A stretch of 64,000 bases of DNA. Source: Leclercia adecarboxylata. GTDB lineage: Bacteria; Pseudomonadota; Gammaproteobacteria; Enterobacterales; Enterobacteriaceae. The notes beneath the pieces are model-generated. The model did no database searches. It was not told the origin of the DNA and saw only the letters and a list, made by a program, of their open reading frames with translations. The position numbers were made by a program, and so were the translations under genes. The stretch spans positions 2,666,001 to 2,730,000 of the forward strand of contig LR590464.1 in the NCBI GenBank assembly GCA_901472455.1. The letters are read 5' to 3'. Positions 1 to 9,270 of the stretch are shown in pieces (positions within the stretch are counted from its first letter, which is position 1; the number at the start of each line of letters is the position of its first letter).

Positions 1-766
1 GTGCCGTCACCAGCGATGCCGCCATCATGCGACCCCAGATGTAATCCGGCGTACTGAAGAGGGTGTTCAGCCCGACAGGCAAGGTGAAGTTGCTGGCGCT
101 GGACAGGAAAATGGAGGCAAACAGATAGTCGTTCCACGCCACCATAAAGCAGTAGACAAAGACCGACACCAGCCCGGAAATCGCCAGCGGCACGGTGATG
201 CGGAAGATGATTTGCAGGCGGTTCAGGCCATCCATCATCGCGGCTTCTTCTATTTCGTCCGGGATGGTGTCGAAATAGCTGCGCAGCATAAATACCGCCG
301 TCGGTAGGGTCTGGGTCACCATGGTGATGATGAGCGCCAGCTCGGTGTCATAAATGCCTAATGCGGTAATGATTTTGAACAGCGGTACCACCAACAAAAT
401 CCCGGAGAACATATAGACGGTGTAAAAGCTCGCGTTGATCGTCGCGCGCCCTTTAAAACGCAGTTTGGAGAGTGCGTAAGCGCCCAGCGTGCCGAGGAAA
501 ACGGCAATGACCGACGAGGTTAACGACACCACCATGCTGTTCCGAAAGTAATCCACAAACGGGAAGATCAGCGGATTAAAGATGTCGACATAATGCTGTA
601 GCGTCCACGCCTGCGGCAGAATGGTCGGATGGAGCGATATCGCCTCTTTCGCGCTCTTGAACGAGGTCATCAGCATCACGAAGAACGGGAACAGCGTGAT
701 AATCAGGAATACCGCCAGCCCCAGGTAGAAACCAATCCGGCCCAGGACGCGTTTATTTGTTGCCAT
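1..766 (-). CDS. ycjP: Sugar ABC transporter permease YcjP (partial)
   Basis: Inner-membrane permease of a carbohydrate uptake-1 (CUT1) ABC importer, paired with YcjO. The reading frame is open from the ATG at 766 to the window edge without interruption (255 codons), so the C-terminal end (about 25 residues by comparison with E. coli, 280 aa) is outside. The start MATNKRVLGRIGFYLG is followed by a hydrophobic first helix. The permease EAA loop, which docks the ATPase, reads EEAAMMDGLNRLQII near residue 185. The start overlaps the end of ycjO by 14 bases, so the two are translationally coupled. No ATPase gene of this system is in view. Confidence 0.93.
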   Translation of the reverse strand, partial: MATNKRVLGRIGFYLGLAVFLIITLFPFFVMLMTSFKSAKEAISLHPTILPQAWTLQHYVDIFNPLIFPFVDYFRNSMVVSLTSSVIAVFLGTLGAYALSKLRFKGRATINASFYTVYMFSGILLVVPLFKIITALGIYDTELALIITMVTQTLPTAVFMLRSYFDTIPDEIEEAAMMDGLNRLQIIFRITVPLAISGLVSVFVYCFMVAWNDYLFASIFLSSASNFTLPVGLNTLFSTPDYIWGRMMAASLVTA

Positions 767-1636
767 TGAGGTTTACCCTTTTTCTGGTGAGCAGAATGAC
801 GGTGAAGATGATCACGAACAGCACGACAGAAATTGCGGCGGCTTTACCCAGATCATTGAACGCAAAGGCGGTCTTGTAGAGGTAGACGCCCAGGATATCG
901 ACCTTGGTGGTGAGCAGATACACATCCGCAAACATGTAGAACATCCAGATGGTTCGCAGTGTGATAACCGTGGCCAGCACCGGCATAATCGCGGGCAATG
1001 TGACGATGCGAAAACGCTGCCATGCATTCGCGCCGTCCATTTCAGCCGCTTCGTACAGCGACTTATCAATGGTCTGCAATATCGCGAGAAACGAGATAAA
1101 CGCGTACGGGAAGTAGCGCCAGATGGCGAACAGCACCACCAGGACAAAACTGCTGCCTGGGTTGTCGAACCACAGCGGCGCCTGGTCATACAGATGCAGC
1201 AGATCCACGCCCAGATAGTTCACAATCCCATAGCCATTGTTGAACATGTACTTCCAGGCAAACACAAGCGAGATCGACGGTGTAACGTAAGAGAGGATCA
1301 CCAGAGAACGCGCCGTTTTGCGCAGGCGAAACTCCCGATTAAAGAAGATGGCAACGGCCAGCCCTAACCCGGTGCTACCTATCACCACCAGCGCCGTATA
1401 CCAGAAGGTCATCCACAGCGAATGCCAGAACGCCGCGTCACTCAAAATACGGATGTAGTTATCGAAACCCGACAAACACCGCACTAACTCGCGGGTTTAA
1501 GGGCAAGCGTAAAAAACTGATTTCAATGTTGGAAATCATCGGCCAGGCCACAAGGCCCCCCCAGCAAAATCAGGCTGGGGGCCAACAGCAGCATGGCGAA
1601 AGGCATATCTGATCGACCAGAAAACAACGTCTTCAT
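753..1636 (-). CDS. ycjO: Sugar ABC transporter permease YcjO (two indels)
   Basis: Second CUT1 permease of the YcjNOP importer. The continuous part (ending RKRVNLNGNK) carries six-helix permease sequence and the EAA loop EAAEMDGANAWQRFRI. The N-terminus is recovered upstream: the ATG at 1636 gives MKTLFSGRSDMPFAMLLLAP. The frame then slips at a run of six G (about 1556-1561, one G too many for LLLGGLVAWPMISN) and again near 1472 (extra T in GGGTTT before DNYIRIL). With both corrected the protein is about 293 aa, the family length. Gene order N-O-P-M matches E. coli. The indels are probably sequence errors. Confidence 0.88.
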
Positions 1637-1658
1637 AATTCCCTTCCGCAGTGCGCTC

Positions 1659-2952
1659 CTATCGTTGTGAAATCAGGTCAGTCAGTCGCGTCTGGCTATT
1701 GCTTAACGTTGCGCTGAGATCCTGTTGCCCCACCGTCACGTTATGCACCATGGAACTGATGATGGCCGGAACCCGTCACGTCGCCCATGCGGGTGAAATT
1801 TTTATCTCCCACGGCGCCAAACACCTGCACATTCGGGAACTGCGCGATCAGCTCATAAGGCAGTTGCCCAAAGGCCTTGATCACCTCGTTGTTTTTCCAG
1901 GTTTCGGTGCCGACCACCAGCTTGTTCACCGGCAATGCCGCGCCCGGGGACATCATGACCCAGTCGGTGGCGGTTTGAGCCTGTTCCATCCAGGTAACAA
2001 ATTTCTCTGCCGCTTTGGTTTCTTCTTCGGTTTGACCGGTAGTGATGGTCAGCGAAGTGACCATGCCGTAGACCGCAGAGGAGGTTTCAGTCGGGACGAC
2101 GAATCCCAGATTGGCGGGATTTCCGTCTTTGAAGACAGCCGGCAGGATGTAGGTGGAGTAGACGGCCATTGGCGCAGAGCCATTCATAAAGGCGTCTTTG
2201 ATCTCCATAACATCGTTCGATCCCGGCATGGTGGTCGCCGCCAGCTCTTTATAAAACGCCAGCGCTTTGGCCATTTCCGGCGTGTTAATTTCGACATCAC
2301 CTTTGGCATTAAACACGTTTGCACCACCCGACAGAGCAAACTGCGAGAACGCTTGCTCAGTCATCACGCTCTCTGCAGTAGGCAGGGCAATGCCGTAATG
2401 TTTACTGGCCGGATTGTTCAACATCTGGCTGGTTTTCAGCAGCTGTTCCCAGTTTTTCGGCTCTTCAAGACCCGCTGCCGCAAGTACGTCCTTGTGGTAC
2501 CAGACGCCGGAAAGCCAGGCGCTGATCGGCACACCCGTCCAGGCTTCGCCATCTTCAGTGCGAACGACGCGCAGGATCCCGTCGTAGAAGGTGTTTTCGC
2601 CCACGGCATTAATGGCTTCGCTAATAGCAGCACGATCCAGCAGTTGCTCTTTATCCATGACTTTGGCGTAATCGTGGCTGACTTCGATTACTTCAGGCAG
2701 GGCGCCGGTACGGGCCAGCGTAATCACCTTGGTGTTATAGGCATCCTCTTCCACCGGCACCTGTTTCACCTTGATGGTCGGATTCTCTTTCTCGAATTTC
2801 TCAATCAGTTTTGTAATAACCGCCTGTCGCTCCTGTTCGACAGACGAGTGCATAAACTCAATGGTGACGTTAGACTGTTGGTCTTCCTTGCAACCTGATA
2901 ACAGGGCGCACGAAACCAGTGCTGATATCAGCACAATTCTGGGCATTTTCAT
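1659..2952 (-). CDS. ycjN: Sugar-binding lipoprotein YcjN (one indel near the end)
   Basis: Periplasmic substrate-binding protein of the YcjNOP importer. It has a lipoprotein signal: MKMPRIVLISALVSCALLSGC, with the lipobox LLSGC and the acylated Cys at residue 21. The body is a family 1 extracellular binding protein (TIEFMHSSVEQERQA onward). The frame is open to GDVTGSG at about 1772, where an extra C in GGCCATC replaces the expected ISSMVHNVTVG. In the corrected frame it ends QTRLTDLISQR at 1659, giving about 430 aa as in E. coli. It sits 14 bases downstream of ycjM and is probably in one operon with it. Confidence 0.9.
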
Positions 2953-2966
2953 TTTATAGGTCCTTT

Positions 2967-4664
2967 TTAGTTTTCTTTAATCCACATGACCTGCCATGGA
3001 TTTAGGGACAGAGTCGTACTACGAATATCCTCTCCGGCGATTAACTCCCTTCCGGTTTCAATATCTGAATGAATATTTTGCTGGTGATTGCTGAAATTAA
3101 ATAATGCATTAATGCGCTCGCCATTATCCGCAGTACGAATAATTTTGAAAACATGCGCGCCTGACGTCTCGAAAATCGTCTGACTGTCTGGATGGAATGC
3201 TTTTTCTGTCCGACGCACCGCAATCAATTGTGTCAGTCGATGGTAAATGCTATGGCGAAGGCTCTTGTTATCCTCAAGTTCGGCATCTATTTCCCCGGCG
3301 CGGTATTTTTTCCGGTTAATGGCGCGGTTATACCCCAGCCGCTCTACCCCGTCATAATCGTTACGGGAACCCAGGATACTTTGGATATACACTGCAGGCA
3401 CGCCCGGGAAACTTAACAGAACAGCATGAGCCAGAATAAATCGGGCAATGCGCTCATTATCCTCACTCTCCTTCGCACTTAACGCATCGAGATAGGTAAC
3501 ATTGATTTCATAGGGGCTTCGGGTGCCATCAGGATTATTTTTCCAGTTAACCAGCGCCCCTTCTTGTTGCAATTTCTCTACCAGCGAGAGGATTTCCGAT
3601 TCCGGTAAAATTCCGCGCAAAGGATTAAGGCCGATGCCGTCATGCGAAGCCAGGAAGTTAAACCAGGTGGTTTTCATGGAAGGCAGCTTCAGCGATGACG
3701 CCCACTGACAGAGCGCCCGGACATCCTGACAATGGACGGCGTGCAGCACAAGCGGAGGCAGAGAGAACTGATAAACCATCTGCGCTTCATTTTCACCATC
3801 ACCAAAGTAAGAGATGTTGTCTTTATGCGGAACGTTTGTCTCCGTAATCAGCACCGTACCTGGAGCCACTCTGTCCGTGATGGCGCGGAAAAGCTGAATA
3901 AGGCGATGCGTTTGTTCAAGATGAATGCAGTTTGTTCCAGGGATTTTCCACATAAAGCCGACGGCATCCAGGCGGATATAACGAGCCCCTTCCATAAGGT
4001 AATGCAGCAGCACATCCACCATCGCAATCAGCACTTCAGGAGAGGCGAAATTGAGATCGATCTGGTCTTCGCTGAAGGTGGTCCAGAGATGGCGGACACT
4101 GCCATCATGAAGCGTGAAAGGTGTCAGAAGGGGTAAAGCCCGGGGCCGCGTCACTGCGGACAAATCGGTTTCGGGATCGACGGAAATAAAGAAATCTTCA
4201 TACCCCGGCGTCTGGTTAATATAATTTTCAAACCATTTACTTTTCGCCGACATATGATTGCAAACGAAGTCAAACATCAAGCTGGCTGACTTTTTTAATT
4301 CCGCGACATCACACCACGAACCCGTTTCAGGTGCAACTTCATGATAATCGATGACGGAAAAACCATCGTCAGAAGACCAGGGGTAAAAAGGCAGAAGATG
4401 GACATGAGAAAATGAGCGAGAGAGCCACTCATTATAAAATCGGGTAAAAACCGGAAGAGCTTTCTCCCCTGGCGCAGAGAACTGATCGGCATAAGTAATC
4501 AGGACAATATCTTTTTCATCCCAGCCTGCTTTACGCTTTCCCGTAATTACAGACCCAGCGTTGTCAATTTTCTCAAGCAGCATCTTTAAATGCGCCTCAG
4601 AAAAAGACTCTCCGTAAACAAAGTTTATTAAACTCTTAATTTTAGCGTTCACATTGTTTTCCAT
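2967..4664 (-). CDS. ycjM: Glucosylglycerate phosphorylase YcjM (GH13_18)
   Basis: Cytoplasmic family-13 phosphorylase. The E. coli homologue cleaves 2-O-glucosylglycerate with phosphate. It is 565 aa and uninterrupted, against 559 in E. coli. The GH13 motifs are visible: region I DFVCNHMSAKSKWFENY, the nucleophile Asp in YIRLDAVGFMWK, the acid/base Glu in LITETNVPHKDN, and the transition-state region FNFLASHDGIGLNPLRG. It ends LNPWQVMWIKEN. The first gene of the ycjMNOP operon. The ATG at 4664 has no Shine-Dalgarno and touches the predicted operator. GTG at 4652, preceded by GGAAA, is an alternative start that would remove four residues. Confidence 0.93.
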   Translation of the reverse strand: MENNVNAKIKSLINFVYGESFSEAHLKMLLEKIDNAGSVITGKRKAGWDEKDIVLITYADQFSAPGEKALPVFTRFYNEWLSRSFSHVHLLPFYPWSSDDGFSVIDYHEVAPETGSWCDVAELKKSASLMFDFVCNHMSAKSKWFENYINQTPGYEDFFISVDPETDLSAVTRPRALPLLTPFTLHDGSVRHLWTTFSEDQIDLNFASPEVLIAMVDVLLHYLMEGARYIRLDAVGFMWKIPGTNCIHLEQTHRLIQLFRAITDRVAPGTVLITETNVPHKDNISYFGDGENEAQMVYQFSLPPLVLHAVHCQDVRALCQWASSLKLPSMKTTWFNFLASHDGIGLNPLRGILPESEILSLVEKLQQEGALVNWKNNPDGTRSPYEINVTYLDALSAKESEDNERIARFILAHAVLLSFPGVPAVYIQSILGSRNDYDGVERLGYNRAINRKKYRAGEIDAELEDNKSLRHSIYHRLTQLIAVRRTEKAFHPDSQTIFETSGAHVFKIIRTADNGERINALFNFSNHQQNIHSDIETGRELIAGEDIRSTTLSLNPWQVMWIKEN

Positions 4665-4714
4665 GGTAGCGGTCCCACGGAGGGCAATCTACTCTCATGA
4701 AAAATATCTGTCAA
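4664..4714 (-). promoter_or_regulatory. Predicted ycjM promoter with LacI-type operator
   Basis: On the minus strand a near-perfect sigma70 promoter reads TTGACA (4714-4709), a 17-base spacer, then TAGATT (4691-4686). Directly downstream the 14-mer TGGTAGCGGTCCCA (plus strand 4664-4677) fits the LacI/GalR-family pattern TGnnAnCGnTnnCA at every fixed position and lies between the expected transcription start and the ycjM ATG. E. coli ycjM is controlled by the LacI-family repressor YcjW, so this is inferred to be the equivalent operator. ycjW itself is not in the window. Confidence 0.65.
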
Positions 4715-4849
4715 CGGACAAGCAAGGAGAAAAAGGGATTCGCAAAGCAGCTCAGCGCATTATTGTGAACTGCCGCAAAGAAAGCAGGAAATCAGAGAAA
4801 TGCTACCTGCCCTCTCCATATAAAGGAAAGGGCTCAGGTAATAGGGAGA

Positions 4850-5071
4850 TCAGGAGAAGTAACGACGGGAAACGCGGTTTGCCAGCTTCTTCAGCATGGG
4901 CTCCAGCGCCACAGCCAGTAACATTCTTACCGGCTTACGCGCAACAGACTTAATGGCCCAGCCCGCGACGCCTGCCGGGCCGTAACGCAGTGCAGTCAGT
5001 AAAACCAGCTTCCCTGCGAATTTCAGGCCCGGCTTAACCTGCTGTCCGGCCTGTTGCCAGCGTTGATTCAT
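4850..5071 (-). CDS. pspD: Phage shock protein PspD
   Basis: Small peripheral inner-membrane protein of the psp operon, 73 aa and the same length as in E. coli: [20 protein letters not shown], a hydrophobic stretch [18 protein letters not shown], and a basic tail ending RVSRRYFS. Its precise role is not established in the family. It is the last gene of pspABCD here. E. coli has pspE next, but no rhodanese-like pspE follows; 4665-4849 holds only the ycjM promoter and about 130 bases without a recognisable gene. Confidence 0.9.
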   Translation of the reverse strand: MNQRWQQAGQQVKPGLKFAGKLVLLTALRYGPAGVAGWAIKSVARKPVRMLLAVALEPMLKKLANRVSRRYFS

Positions 5072-5085
5072 ATGAGTTCTCTCAG

Positions 5086-5445
5086 TTAAAGCTGACGAAA
5101 ACGGCTTCGCAGCGAGAAAGTGTCAGAGGTGACATACCGCTCCATCTCACGCAGGCGTTGCTCGCCTGCCGACAGTTGGGCATCCACCGCGTCCAGCAGT
5201 TCACTGCTGGTTGGGGCATTCTCATCGCTCATCGCGCTGTCAGGCATAGGGTCCAGCACGAAAGATAAAATGATGTAGGCCACCATGGTAATAAACGCCA
5301 GACCAAAGAAAATGGAGAGCACCGTCACCACGCGTACCAGCTTTACCGGCACGTCGAGGTAGTGCGCCAGGCCGGCGCAGACGCCGCGTACCATCCCCTG
5401 CTGGGGGATACGCCACAATTTTTTATTCAGATTCAGTCCGGCCAT
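5086..5445 (-). CDS. pspC: Phage shock protein PspC
   Basis: Inner-membrane toxin-like sensor that, with PspB, draws PspA away from PspF under membrane stress. It is 119 aa and intact. The N-terminal PspC domain ([21 protein letters not shown] to about residue 70) has a [18 protein letters not shown] helix and a transmembrane segment [21 protein letters not shown]. The C-terminal part ([20 protein letters not shown]) is the leucine-zipper-like helix that meets PspA. Its ATG overlaps the pspB stop (TAATG), implying coupled translation. Confidence 0.95.
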   Translation of the reverse strand: MAGLNLNKKLWRIPQQGMVRGVCAGLAHYLDVPVKLVRVVTVLSIFFGLAFITMVAYIILSFVLDPMPDSAMSDENAPTSSELLDAVDAQLSAGEQRLREMERYVTSDTFSLRSRFRQL

Positions 5446-5669
5446 TAGCGATCCCTCCAGTTCGGATGTTCCGCATCCAGGATCGCTTCCAGCGCCTGAA
5501 TACGTTCACGCATTTTATTCGCCTCCTGGGTCAGTTGCGCCAGACGCTGCTGTTCGCCTTGCGACAGCTCGCCCCGGGAAGAACGGTTGCTGTAATGCAG
5601 CCATAACCAGATCGGCAGTACAAACAGCACAAAAATGGTTAGCGGAATGGCAAGAAAAAGCGCGCTCAT
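5445..5669 (-). CDS. pspB: Phage shock protein PspB
   Basis: Small inner-membrane protein (74 aa) that works with PspC as the stress-sensing pair of the Psp response. The N-terminal transmembrane helix is IFVLFVLPIWLWLHYSN. It is followed by a charged coiled coil (QGEQQRLAQLTQEANKMRE) ending HPNWRDR. Intact, same length as E. coli PspB. It is separated from pspA by 54 bases that contain a GC-rich palindrome. Confidence 0.95.
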   Translation of the reverse strand: MSALFLAIPLTIFVLFVLPIWLWLHYSNRSSRGELSQGEQQRLAQLTQEANKMRERIQALEAILDAEHPNWRDR

Positions 5670-5695
5670 GTCTACTCCTTGTCTTACGATGAGTG

Positions 5696-5715
5696 GCGGC
5701 GCCAGCTGGCGCCGC
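5696..5715. other. 20-bp perfect palindrome between pspA and pspB
   Basis: GCGGCGCCAG followed directly by its reverse complement CTGGCGCCGC. In the pspA-pspB mRNA it would fold into a very stable hairpin with almost no loop and no following U run, so it looks more like a processing or attenuation element lowering pspBCD relative to pspA than a full terminator (inference). The 18-bp core recurs at 63708-63725. Confidence 0.6.
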
Positions 5716-5723
5716 AGGTATTA

Positions 5724-6392
5724 TTATTGATTGTCTTGTTTCATTCTGGCCTTCAGCGCGGCCAGTTGCTCGCTGATTTCATCATCCGCTTTCAGATCGG
5801 CAAACTGCTGATCCAGCGTCTTCTGTTTGCCAAAGCTGTGGCTTTCGGCTTCGGCTTCCATCTGATCGATACGACGCTCAAATGACTCGAAACGGGCCAT
5901 GGCTTCATCGATCTTGCCGCTGTCCAATTGACGGCGCACATCGCGTGAAGAGCTGGCTGCCTGGTGACGCAGCGCCAGAGCCTGCTGGCGGGCGCGGGTT
6001 TCGCTCAGTTTGTTCTCCAGCTCCGCAATCTCTTTTTTCATGCGGGTGAGCGTGTCATCTACCAGCGTAACTTCCTGCTCCAGCGTCGCGACGATGTCAG
6101 TCAGCTTCTGTTTTTCGATCAACGCGGAACGGGCCAGATCGTCTTTATCTTTACGCAGCGCCAGTTCGGCTTTTTCCTGCCATTCGCTCTGTTGGGCAGT
6201 CGCTTGTTCAATGCGGCGAGAAAGTTGCTTCTTCTCTGCCAGCGCACGGGCGGAGTTTGAACGTACTTCCACCAGCGTATCTTCCATCTCCTGAATCATC
6301 AGGCGCACCAGCTTCTGTGGATCTTCCGCTTTTTCCAGCAGCGAGTTGATGTTGGCGTTCACGATGTCGGCAAAACGAGAAAAAATACCCAT
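5724..6392 (-). CDS. pspA: Phage shock protein PspA
   Basis: Membrane-binding IM30/ESCRT-III-like protein of 222 aa. It binds and inhibits the activator PspF in unstressed cells and stabilises damaged inner membrane under stress. The sequence is intact: the amphipathic N-terminal helix [20 protein letters not shown] is followed by long heptad-rich coiled coils ([38 protein letters not shown]) and ends [10 protein letters not shown]. First gene of pspABCD, transcribed divergently from pspF. Confidence 0.97.
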   Translation of the reverse strand: MGIFSRFADIVNANINSLLEKAEDPQKLVRLMIQEMEDTLVEVRSNSARALAEKKQLSRRIEQATAQQSEWQEKAELALRKDKDDLARSALIEKQKLTDIVATLEQEVTLVDDTLTRMKKEIAELENKLSETRARQQALALRHQAASSSRDVRRQLDSGKIDEAMARFESFERRIDQMEAEAESHSFGKQKTLDQQFADLKADDEISEQLAALKARMKQDNQ

Positions 6393-6443
6393 AATTGAAT
6401 CCTCACATTTCTGTTATCGGGCTAAGCCCTGCTGCATAGCTAA

Positions 6444-6459
6444 TACAAATCCCGTGCCA
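6444..6459 (-). promoter_or_regulatory. Sigma54 promoter of pspA
   Basis: The minus strand reads TGGCACGGGATTTGTA, with the GG at -24 and GT at -12 correctly spaced, as at the E. coli pspA promoter. The AT-rich stretch 6460-6485 upstream, with AATCAATAAG resembling an IHF half, and the following bases up to pspF are where IHF and the PspF activator sites lie in E. coli. I could not delimit the PspF boxes. Confidence 0.85.
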
Positions 6460-6558
6460 TTTTTTTATCTTATTGATTTTATGAGAGGTGATTGCTTTTT
6501 CACCCGTTCCACTCTACTCTCGCTTAGTGAATCACACCACTAAATGGTTAATTTCATC

Positions 6559-7537
6559 ATGTCTGAATTTAAAGATACCTTATTAGGGGAAGCGAACAGC
6601 TTTCTTGAAGTCCTGGAGCAGGTTTCCCGCCTGGCACCGCTGAATAAACCGGTATTGATCATCGGGGAGCGCGGCACCGGTAAAGAGCTGATTGCCAACC
6701 GCCTGCATTACTTATCCGGGCGCTGGGACGGCCCCTTTATCTCCCTGAACTGCGCCGCACTGAACGAAAACCTGCTTGATACCGAACTGTTCGGTCATGA
6801 GGCGGGGGCCTTTACCGGGGCGCAGCGTCGTCACCCCGGACGTTTCGAGCGCGCCGATGGCGGTACGCTGTTCCTCGATGAGCTGGCCACCGCCCCGATG
6901 CTGGTGCAGGAAAAACTGCTGCGCGTGATTGAATACGGCGAGCTGGAGCGCGTGGGCGGCAGTCAGCCGTTGCAGGTCAATGTTCGTCTGGTCTGCGCCA
7001 CCAACGCCAACCTGCCGGAGATGGTCGAGCAGGAGCGGTTTCGCGCCGACCTGCTGGATCGGCTGGCCTTTGATGTCGTCAATCTGCCACCGCTGCGCGA
7101 GCGGCGCAGCGATATCATGCTGCTGGCCGGGCAGTTTGCCATTCAGATGTGCCGCGAGCTGGGGCTGCCCCTGTTTCCCGGTTTCAGTCAGCGCGCCCGT
7201 GACACGCTGCTCGACTACCGCTGGCCGGGGAACATCCGTGAACTGAAAAATGTGGTTGAGCGTTCCGTCTATCGCCATGGCAGCAGCGAAACCGAGCTGG
7301 GATGAGATTGTGATCGATCCGTTCAGTCGTTCCACCCCCTCTCTCGCCGATAAGCCCCACTCCGCGGCGTCGCCGGTCCTGCCGCTGGATTTACGCCAGT
7401 TCCAGCAGACGCAGGAGAAGCAACTGCTGGAGCAGAGTCTGCGCGAGGCAAAATACAATCAGAAACGCGCGGCTGAACTGCTGGGGCTGACCTACCACCA
7501 GCTAAGGGCATTGCTCAAAAAGCATCAAATGCGCTGA
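6559..7537 (+). CDS. pspF: Psp operon activator PspF (one indel)
   Basis: Sigma54-dependent enhancer-binding AAA+ activator of pspA. The AAA+ domain runs from the start to about residue 240: Walker A GERGTGKE, the sigma54-contacting GAFTGA loop, Walker B GGTLFLDE, and WPGNIRELKNVVERS. The C-terminal Fis-type helix-turn-helix is NQKRAAELLGLTYHQLRALLKKHQM. The frame breaks at about 7300 (GGG for GG before DEIVIDPF), splitting an otherwise complete gene. The ATG at 6559 (MSEFKDTLLGEANSF) aligns with the E. coli start; ATG 6544 would add five residues. Neither has a clear Shine-Dalgarno, fitting low autoregulated expression. Confidence 0.93.
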
Positions 7538-7625
7538 CAATATCAGCACTTATCCGCAGACATTTTTACGAAGCAGGTGTAAGTGCGATACACTTTGCAG
7601 ATCGTCACTAAAAACCTTAAAAATT

Positions 7626-9270
7626 ATGCGTCTGGTTTTCTCGTCCCTGATTGCGCTCGGCCTGTTATGTAGCCAGGCTTTTGCTGCCCCCACGTCTGTG
7701 GATGGCGCTGATATTCGCGACAGCGGCTTTGTCTACTGCGTCAGTGGGCAGGTCAACACCTTCAACCCGCAAAAAGCGAGCAGCGGCCTGATTGTTGATA
7801 CCCTCGCCGCACAGCTGTACGACCGCCTGCTGGATGTAGATCCTTATACGTACCGCCTGGTGCCAGAGCTGGCCGAAAGCTGGGAAGTCTTAGACAACGG
7901 CGCCACCTACCGTTTCCGTCTGCGCGACGATGTGAGCTTCCAGTCCACGTCATGGTTTAAACCTACCCGTAAACTCAATGCGGATGATGTGGTCTTCACC
8001 TTCCAGCGCATTTTTAACCGCGACGATGAGTGGCACTACGTTAACGGCGGCAGCTTCCCCTATTTCGACAGCCTGCAGTTTGCCGATACGGTGAAAAACG
8101 TGCGCAAGCTGGACAACCGCACGGTGGAGTTTACCCTCGCGCGCCCGGATGCCTCCTTCCTGTGGCATCTTGCAACGCACTACGCCTCGGTGATGTCCGC
8201 TGAATATGCCACCCCAACTGACCCTGCAGGATAAACAGGAGCTGATGGACCGCCAGCCGGTGGGCACAGGTCCGTTCCAGGTTGCAGAGTATCGCGCCGG
8301 GCAATATGTGCGTCTGCAACGCCATGACAAATTCTGGCGCGGCAAACCGCTGATGCCACAGGTCGTGGTGGATTTAGGTTCCGGCGGCACGGGCCGATTA
8401 TCGAAGCTGCTCACCGGTGAGTGCGATGTGCTGGCCTGGCCGGCCGCCAGCCAGCTGACCATCCTGCGTGACGATCCGCGTCTGCGCCTGACCCTGCGCC
8501 CGGGCATGAACATCGCCTATCTGGCGTTTAATACCAATAAGCCGCCGCTCAATAACCCGGCAGTGCGCCACGCTCTGGCGCTGGCGATCAATAACCAGCG
8601 TTTGATGCAGTCCATCTATTACGGTACGGCAGAAACGGCCGCCTCAATCCTGCCCCGCGCCTCGTGGGCTTACGATAGCGAGGCTAAAATTACCGAATAC
8701 AACCCGGATAAAGCCCGCGAACAACTCAAAGCGCTGGGGGGCGGATAATCTCACCCTGCAGTTGTGGGTCCCTACCAGTTCTCAGGCCTGGAACCCCAGC
8801 CCGCTTAAGACCGCTGAGTTGCTGCAAGCCGATCTCGCTCAGGTGGGGGGTCACCGTGGTGATCGTTCCGGTGGAAGGCCGTTTTCAGGAGGCGCGCCTG
8901 ATGGATATGAACCATGATTTAACCCTGGCAGGCTGGGCAACCGACAGTAACGACCCGGACAGCTTCTTCCGGCCACTGCTGAGCTGTGCAGCGATCGATT
9001 TCACAGACCAACTATGCCCACTGGTGCCACCGCGAGTTTGATGACATTCTGCGCAAAGCGCTGTCAACTCAGCAGTTGGCGTCGCGCATCGATGCCTACG
9101 ATGAGGCACAAACGATTCTGGCCAAAGAGTTGCCGGTGCTGCCGCTGGCCTCCTCTCTGCGTCTGCAGGCGTACCGTTACGATATTAAAGGGCTGGTGCT
9201 TAGCCCGTTTGGCAACGCGTCCTTTGCCGGTGTCTCTCGTGAGAAGCAAGAAGAGGTGAAAAAACCGTGA
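7626..9270 (+). CDS. sapA: Peptide ABC transporter binding protein SapA (four indels)
   Basis: Periplasmic solute-binding protein (SBP family 5) of the SapABCDF importer, linked in related bacteria to antimicrobial-peptide resistance and to putrescine handling. The signal peptide is [20 protein letters not shown]. The ligand-binding body starts [20 protein letters not shown] and ends [19 protein letters not shown]. Extra bases interrupt it near 8213 (CCCC), 8743 and 8848 (G runs) and 9001 (TTT). Corrected length is about 547 aa as in E. coli. The stop overlaps the sapB start by 4 bases (GTGA). It follows pspF directly, without the puu genes found there in E. coli. Confidence 0.93.

Noticed and set aside
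1651..2898. A 415-codon plus-strand ORF opposite ycjN
   Set aside because: It is a shadow of ycjN, which has a lipobox and full family similarity. The plus-strand translation has no recognisable domain and no ribosome site.
4654..4953. 99-codon plus-strand ORF across the ycjM promoter and the end of pspD
   Set aside because: It overlaps a strong promoter, an operator and pspD; low-complexity composition and no homology that I recognise.
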